Shown here in pieces: positions 59,875 to 64,000 of a DNA stretch of 64,000 bases (position 1 is the first letter of the stretch; every line of letters begins with the position of its first letter). Under the pieces are notes generated by a model. That model did not search any database and was not told the DNA's origin. It saw nothing but the letters and a program-made list of their open reading frames with translations. Position numbers and translations under genes: made by a program. Source of the stretch: Litoribrevibacter albus (GTDB lineage: Bacteria; Pseudomonadota; Gammaproteobacteria; Pseudomonadales; Litoribrevibacteraceae); assembly GCF_030159995.1 (NCBI RefSeq), contig NZ_BSNM01000003.1, forward strand, positions 186,001 to 250,000. The letters run 5' to 3'.

Positions 59875-60110
59875 AATTGTGTCGGCTCATCACTACGCTC
59901 TTTTATGATAAAGCCGTTTTTTTGATTGCGTTTTACGAGTTGATCCAGTTTTTTTACGGCATCGGAATGGCTGGCGACAGGAATATTTTTTACTTTTCCG
60001 TTGCTGCTGCCGATGATGCCTGTAGATTGAGTGAATACCCAACCACCAAACAAATCCTGATGGATATGCGCGATAAAATACGAATTGTCTTTATGCCATC
60101 GTATCAGCAT
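59850..60110 (-). CDS. Small WGR-like domain protein
   Basis: An 86-residue protein made of little more than one WGR-like domain: WHKDNSYFIAHIHQDLFGGW, VFTQSTGIIGSSNGKVKNIP and SHSDAVKKLDQLVKRNQKNG follow the strand and helix order of that fold, with the name-giving W-G-R changed to T-G-I. WGR domains occur in PARPs and in bacterial proteins linked to DNA or nucleotide binding. Alone and this short, its function cannot be set. Its end runs into a degenerate tandem repeat. Confidence 0.65.
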   Translation of the reverse strand: MLIRWHKDNSYFIAHIHQDLFGGWVFTQSTGIIGSSNGKVKNIPVASHSDAVKKLDQLVKRNQKNGFIIKERSDEPTQLDWILEYS

Positions 60111-60332
60111 GGTGGTTTATAATTCCGGATTTACTATAAGGTTATAGGTACTTGGCTCGATTATATCTGAGCAATTTAATTGGCGCGACTACCGATGGTT
60201 TGTTGCTGATGAAAAGTGCCTGATATGACCTTGTGAATATAGTTGGAAACATTTTAGTATTGCTTCTTGGCAAGAGTGGCCGGTTTTGCTGAATTCCACT
60301 CCTATTTATTAAGGGAATTGCGATTTTTACTT

Positions 60333-61475
60333 ATGAAAATTGTAGCTGATGAAAACATGCCGTTAGTTGAAAGTCTGTTTCAGGAACTTGGTGAAGTTGT
60401 TCGCCTTCCTGGGCGATCGATGACAGCGGATGATGTTAAGGATGCAGATATTTTACTGGTTCGATCTGTCACGAAAGTGAATGAGGCGTTGTTGTCAGGG
60501 TCGAAAGTAAAGTTTGTTGGAACGGCGACCATAGGAACTGATCATGTTGATCTTGATTGGCTTGCCGCTCAGGGGATTGGTTTTGCGAATGCGCCAGGTT
60601 GCAACGCTCACTCTGTAGTGGATTACGTTATCAGTGCATTGATTTGTTTGTGTCAGGATGAAAACAAAGACATAACTGATCTCACTGTTGGTGTTGTTGG
60701 GGCTGGTAACGTAGGCAGTCGTTTAGTGCATCGGCTCAGAAAGTTGGGTGTTGAAGTCAAAGCGTATGATCCGTTCCTTGAGGATGACAGCTTACCTTTA
60801 ACCAGTTTTGAAGAGGTGATTGGATGCGACGTGGTGTCACTGCATGTTCCTCTTACCGAAGATACAGACTATCCGACTTATCATCTCATCGATGAAGATG
60901 TGCTTCGTAGGATGAATCGAGATGCGATTCTGATTAATAGTGCGCGTGGTCCTGTGGTTGATAATGCGGCATTAAAGCAACATTTGATTTTATGCACTGA
61001 ATTTAAAGCAGTTCTTGATGTTTGGGAAACTGAACCTGAAGTGGAACGAGAACTGTTGGATTTGGTTGATCTTGGGACAGCACATATTGCTGGTTATAGT
61101 TTGGATGGTAAATATAAAGGAACCTTCCAGATTTATTCACAAATCTGCCATTTCTTGGGATTACCCAACCGTAAGCAATTATCTCAAATGCTGCCAGAAC
61201 CGGATCTGGTTCAAGTGGGGTTTGCGAAAGGCTCTGTATTTGAAGAGGTGTTTCCTCGTTTGGTACAGGTGGCTTATGACATACGCCGGGATGACAGGGC
61301 CCTAAGACGAGCGGTTCTGAGATCTGCCAACATTTCTGAGGCCTTTGATCTGCTTCGTAAGAATTATCCGACCCGAAGAGAGTTTTCCTCATTAAGCGTG
61401 AAGATGCGTAGAAATGATTCGGCAAACTCACCCAAATTTGAAGCGGCGGGCTTTAAAGTAAAAGTTAAAAACTGA
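60333..61475 (+). CDS. pdxB: Erythronate-4-phosphate dehydrogenase PdxB
   Basis: ATG 60333 was chosen because MKIVADENMPLVESLF aligns with the start of PdxB; the frame is open from 60267. A 380-residue D-2-hydroxyacid dehydrogenase. It has the NAD motif VGVVGAGNVGSRLVHRL and the catalytic Arg, Glu and His in NSARGPVVDNAAL, DVWETEPEVE and TAHIAGYSLDGK. The last 90 residues form the PdxB dimerisation domain. It oxidises 4-phosphoerythronate in the deoxyxylulose-5-phosphate-dependent route to pyridoxal phosphate. Its stop overlaps the next gene by one base. Confidence 0.95.
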   Translation: MKIVADENMPLVESLFQELGEVVRLPGRSMTADDVKDADILLVRSVTKVNEALLSGSKVKFVGTATIGTDHVDLDWLAAQGIGFANAPGCNAHSVVDYVISALICLCQDENKDITDLTVGVVGAGNVGSRLVHRLRKLGVEVKAYDPFLEDDSLPLTSFEEVIGCDVVSLHVPLTEDTDYPTYHLIDEDVLRRMNRDAILINSARGPVVDNAALKQHLILCTEFKAVLDVWETEPEVERELLDLVDLGTAHIAGYSLDGKYKGTFQIYSQICHFLGLPNRKQLSQMLPEPDLVQVGFAKGSVFEEVFPRLVQVAYDIRRDDRALRRAVLRSANISEAFDLLRKNYPTRREFSSLSVKMRRNDSANSPKFEAAGFKVKVKN

Positions 61476-62638
61476 TGAATCAATTAAAGATCGGCCTGCT
61501 GATTAACCCATTGGCAGGCTTGGGTGGTAGCGTTGGCCTGAAGGGCAGTGATGGTGTGGCTGATCAGGCCATCTCAATGGGAGCTGTTCCGAAAGCTCAG
61601 GAACGTGTTGCTGTGGCGTTGGAAATGTTATTGAAACACAACGCCTTTCTTTCCTTTGTTACTGCGCCTGGACTTATGGGGGAGTCATTACTTTCCTCAA
61701 TGGGCTTTCAATCAGTTTCTGTTATAGCCCTTGAAGATAAAGACTACTCACACATTGGTGCTACCGATGCATCAGATACCTCTCTTTCTGTTCGACAGTT
61801 CCTTGATCACAGTGTCGATTTGATTTTGTTTGCGGGTGGGGATGGTACTGCACGGGATATCTGTTCGGTGGTTGGAGAGAGTATTCCTGTGCTTGGTATT
61901 CCAGCCGGAGTGAAAATTCACTCAGCGGTGTATGCTGTTAATCCACAATCTGCCGGTGCTCTGTTACTTCAGATGATTGAAGGCGAGTTGATCGGCGTGC
62001 GTTCCGCTGATGTTCGTGATATTGATGAAGAGGCATTCAGAGACGGGCGAGTACAAGCCAGATTGTATGGTGAAATGCTTGTTCCAGAAGAAGGTCGATT
62101 TGTTCAAATGATGAAGTGTGGTGGCATTGAAAAGGAAGAGTGGGTTATCACCGATATTGCTGCTGAAATTGTTGAAACAATGGAAGATGATGTCTTGTAC
62201 ATCATAGGCTCAGGCGCAACCACCAAGGCAATTCTAGATGAATTGGGACTGGAAGGCACTTTGTTGGGCGTGGATTTGGTGAGGAATCGTGAGCTGGTTG
62301 CGAACGATGTTTCTGAAGCTCAATTAGTTGAATACATTGATCAGGCTGATCAGGCAAAGTTGGTTATATCTGTAATTGGTGGCCAGGGGCATGTGTTTGG
62401 TCGGGGGAATCAGCAATTGAGTCCTCAGGTTATTCGTAAGTTAGGAAAAGACCATATTCAGATTATTGCTACCAAGACAAAAATCAAATCTTTGGAAGGT
62501 CGACCTATGCTGACTGATACCGGTGATATGGCGCTTGACCGCGAATTGTGTGGTTGGTATCGCATCACAACCGGATATCAGGATGAAATTGTATATCCGG
62601 TTTCTGATGGTGTGACGTCTTATTCTGTCTGTCCCTAG
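61475..62638 (+). CDS. ATP-NAD kinase family protein
   Basis: A 387-residue protein whose N-terminal domain opens LKIGLLINPLAGLGGSVGLK and holds the diacylglycerol kinase/NAD kinase loop LILFAGGDGTARDICSVVG, then LGIPAGVKIHSAVYAVNP. The C-terminal half has LYIIGSGATTKAILDELGLE, GTLLGVDLV and SVIGGQGHVFGRGNQQLSP. This is the 'ATP-NAD kinase family' (AcoX-like) group, longer than housekeeping NadK (about 290 residues). The ATG overlaps the pdxB stop, so they are co-translated. It may phosphorylate NAD or a related metabolite; the substrate is not proven. Confidence 0.85.
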   Translation: MNQLKIGLLINPLAGLGGSVGLKGSDGVADQAISMGAVPKAQERVAVALEMLLKHNAFLSFVTAPGLMGESLLSSMGFQSVSVIALEDKDYSHIGATDASDTSLSVRQFLDHSVDLILFAGGDGTARDICSVVGESIPVLGIPAGVKIHSAVYAVNPQSAGALLLQMIEGELIGVRSADVRDIDEEAFRDGRVQARLYGEMLVPEEGRFVQMMKCGGIEKEEWVITDIAAEIVETMEDDVLYIIGSGATTKAILDELGLEGTLLGVDLVRNRELVANDVSEAQLVEYIDQADQAKLVISVIGGQGHVFGRGNQQLSPQVIRKLGKDHIQIIATKTKIKSLEGRPMLTDTGDMALDRELCGWYRITTGYQDEIVYPVSDGVTSYSVCP

Positions 62639-62667
62639 TGAGCTCTACCTCTTCTCGGTTTTCTAGA

Positions 62668-62689
62668 AACGACTCGTTGTAGAGTCGTT
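62668..62689. terminator. Hairpin after the ATP-NAD kinase-like gene
   Basis: AACGACTC (62668-62675) pairs with GAGTCGTT (62682-62689) across a six-base loop between two convergent genes. The T tracts are short on both sides, so it is a weak terminator call. Confidence 0.4.
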
Positions 62690-62701
62690 CAATCATCGCT
62701 A

Positions 62702-62956
62702 TCAAATTCTGCTTGTTCTTAGGCGTTCAATGATTCCCGTTCTGACATTAATCATTTCCTGATAGGCGCTGATGATTCGACAGTAAGCATCGTAGGCTTC
62801 TCCCATGCCTTCATCATGACTGCTTGGTAAATTGCGGATTGCATTCATGGCTTTGGTGAAATGTTTGATTTCAACCTCAAGCGCGCTGATGATCCGTGCT
62901 CTTTGTTCATCATCTTGAGAAGAACAATCTTGTATGAATTGTAGTTGTACAGACAT
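62702..62956 (-). CDS. Small helical protein of unknown function
   Basis: An 84-residue soluble protein with GGGGAAAG just before its ATG. It is almost entirely helical with heptad-like spacing (EQRARIISALEVEIKHFTKA, EAYDAYCRIISAYQEMINVR, GIIERLRTSRI) and has one central break (NLPSSHDEGMG), so two helices probably pack as a hairpin, perhaps in a dimer. There is no signal peptide, metal site or known domain. It stands between the ATP-NAD kinase-like gene and htpX. Confidence 0.65.
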   Translation of the reverse strand: MSVQLQFIQDCSSQDDEQRARIISALEVEIKHFTKAMNAIRNLPSSHDEGMGEAYDAYCRIISAYQEMINVRTGIIERLRTSRI

Positions 62957-63084
62957 GGCTTTCCCCTAGGCTCCTTTTCTCATCTCAATATAGATTTTAA
63001 AAAGCGAAAGGAACTAACGAGCAACGTGTTATTTGTTGTAAGTGGAAAGCTCATTCATTAGTGTGAATTTGGTTGTTTCTTATA

Positions 63085-63111
63085 CAAAAAAGCCCCGAAA
63101 CTTCGGGGCTT
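63085..63111 (-). terminator. Terminator after htpX
   Basis: AAGCCCCGAA (63090-63099) pairs with TTCGGGGCTT (63102-63111). On the minus strand the stem is followed by a run of T (63085-63091 read in reverse), placing it directly after the htpX stop. Confidence 0.9.
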
Positions 63112-63138
63112 ATTCTTACGCACAAATAGGAACAGTGC

Positions 63139-64000
63139 TTAGTATCTTTCACGAAGTGCTTTAATTCGCTCTTCTAGAGGAGGGTGGCTAGCGAACATCG
63201 CTTGTAAGCCACTTCTCATGCCTTGGTTGATGCCAAAGGCGACTAAACTGTCAGGCATTTGGTTTGGTACTTCAGTTTCTGCGCGTAAGTGCTCTAGTGC
63301 CGCTACCATGCCTGCCGGGCTGGCGAGTTTAGCACCTGCTTCATCGGCACGGTATTCTCTGCGACGAGAGAACCACATAACAATGATTTGAGCCAGGAAG
63401 GCTAAAATGATTTCTGCAACAAAGGTTGCGATAAAGAAACCTAGCCCGTGACCTTCTTCATTTTTCAAAATTACGCGATCAACGGTATGACCAATGACGC
63501 GGGCAAAGAACATCACGAAGGTATTCACTACGCCTTGAATCAGTGCCAACGTAACCATGTCGCCATTGGCAACGTGACCGATTTCGTGACCAAGAATGGC
63601 TTTGACTTCTTCTTTGCTGTATCGCTGCAGTAGACCTGCACTAACGGCAACAAGCGCGTTGTTTTTATTCCAGCCTGTAGCAAATGCGTTTGCCTGTTGG
63701 GCAGGGAAAACGCCAACTTCTGGCATACCGATACCGGCTTTCTCAGAAAGCTCTTTTACTGTCTCAAGTAACCAGTGCTCGTCTGCATTTCTTGCTTGTG
63801 AAATGATTTGTGTGCCGGTTGTCTTTTTAGCCATCCATTTTGAAATAAACAGAGAGACCAATGCGCCACTAAACCCAAAGACTGCACAGAAAATTAGTAG
63901 GCTTTGAAGGTTTAGGCCGCCTCTGGCATCCAGATAGGAACCGACACCCAATAGATTCAAAGTAATACTTGCCACAATGATTACGGCAAGGTTGGTTAGT
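63139..64000 (-). CDS. htpX: Membrane metalloprotease HtpX (partial at window end)
   Basis: The frame remains open through the window end. Residues encoded by 63976-63999 (LTNLAVII) match the start of known HtpX proteins, so the GTG at 63975 is internal and the true start lies outside. About 287 residues are visible. It has two N-terminal membrane helices, then INAFATG-like [20 protein letters not shown], the zinc site [20 protein letters not shown], and the third ligand region [14 protein letters not shown]. Two more hydrophobic segments flank the latter. HtpX degrades damaged inner-membrane proteins together with FtsH. Confidence 0.95.
   Translation of the reverse strand, partial: LTNLAVIIVASITLNLLGVGSYLDARGGLNLQSLLIFCAVFGFSGALVSLFISKWMAKKTTGTQIISQARNADEHWLLETVKELSEKAGIGMPEVGVFPAQQANAFATGWNKNNALVAVSAGLLQRYSKEEVKAILGHEIGHVANGDMVTLALIQGVVNTFVMFFARVIGHTVDRVILKNEEGHGLGFFIATFVAEIILAFLAQIIVMWFSRRREYRADEAGAKLASPAGMVAALEHLRAETEVPNQMPDSLVAFGINQGMRSGLQAMFASHPPLEERIKALRERY

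Noticed and set aside
61003-61431. Open minus-strand frame of 142 codons inside pdxB
   Set aside because: It is antisense to the conserved PdxB C-terminal part and has no independent support.
63973-63975. GTG as the start of htpX
   Set aside because: The frame continues to the window edge and the extra codons match known HtpX N-termini, so the gene is cut, not short.
1-64000. Search for tRNA, rRNA, CRISPR arrays, insertion sequences and att sites
   Set aside because: No cloverleaf, rRNA core, regular spacer array, transposase or integrase was recognised when reading by eye; a covariance-model scan would be needed to exclude small RNAs.

Overview
The window is chromosomal DNA of moderate GC from a Gram-negative gammaproteobacterium. 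A marine member of the Oceanospirillales/Pseudomonadales group fits best. The reasons are the Pseudomonas-like pair of FadD paralogues, the ccoNOQP-ccoGHIS-fnr block, the mlaA/PilZ/response regulator/STAS block, EpmC, PpnN and an NhaD antiporter. Species is not assigned. I see no tRNA, rRNA, insertion sequence, CRISPR array or prophage. Genes are tightly packed, and both window edges cut a gene.

Region 1 (1-12593) is the most unusual part. It is one long, mostly overlapping + strand gene train: two outer-membrane beta-barrel proteins, a TlpA-like thioredoxin, a DUF4266 lipoprotein, a DUF3570 protein, a conserved exported protein, three TPR proteins (two of them lipoproteins), a small membrane-anchored protein, one TolQ/ExbB-type and two TolR/ExbD-type proteins, a TonB-like protein with an AgmX/PglI C-terminal domain, and a small PDZ-like exported protein. 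The parts resemble the core of the Myxococcus Agl-Glt envelope machine and suggest a proton-motive-force-driven trans-envelope apparatus of unknown cargo. The first TolR paralogue has Asn where the family has its essential membrane Asp.

Region 2 (12629-26775) holds a monoglyceride-lipase-like hydrolase, tandem long-chain acyl-CoA ligases (FadD2/FadD1 types), HrpA, NhaD, DbpA, an LpxL-type acyltransferase and a porin. Region 3 (26965-34568) holds MlaA, a PilZ protein, an RssB-like response regulator/phosphatase with a STAS partner, GpsA, a DUF4389 protein, a long GST-like protein and the lytic transglycosylase Slt. Region 4 (34891-39601) holds Uup, a universal stress protein with a near-perfect FNR box at a class II position, an unknown membrane-anchored protein and PpnN.

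Region 5 (39697-49853) is a micro-oxic respiration block: an FNR/Anr regulator, a TauE/SafE-type membrane protein with a His/Met-rich tail, ccoS, ccoI, ccoH, ccoG and the cbb3 oxidase operon ccoNOQP, including the short ccoQ. Here an oxygen-sensing regulator, the oxidase and its copper-delivery and assembly factors sit together, and FNR-type sites are visible upstream of ccoN and of the stress-protein gene.

Region 6 (49913-64000) is mixed housekeeping: a hydrolase, an Aer-like energy taxis receptor, an ABM-domain protein, TusA, an EamA transporter, a gamma-glutamylcyclotransferase-like protein, a MATE transporter, EpmC, RhlB, a small WGR-like protein, PdxB coupled to an ATP-NAD-kinase-like protein, and HtpX cut by the window end. 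Gene starts were moved from the longest possible frame where a ribosome binding site, signal peptide or family alignment favoured another codon, and each move is explained in its entry.
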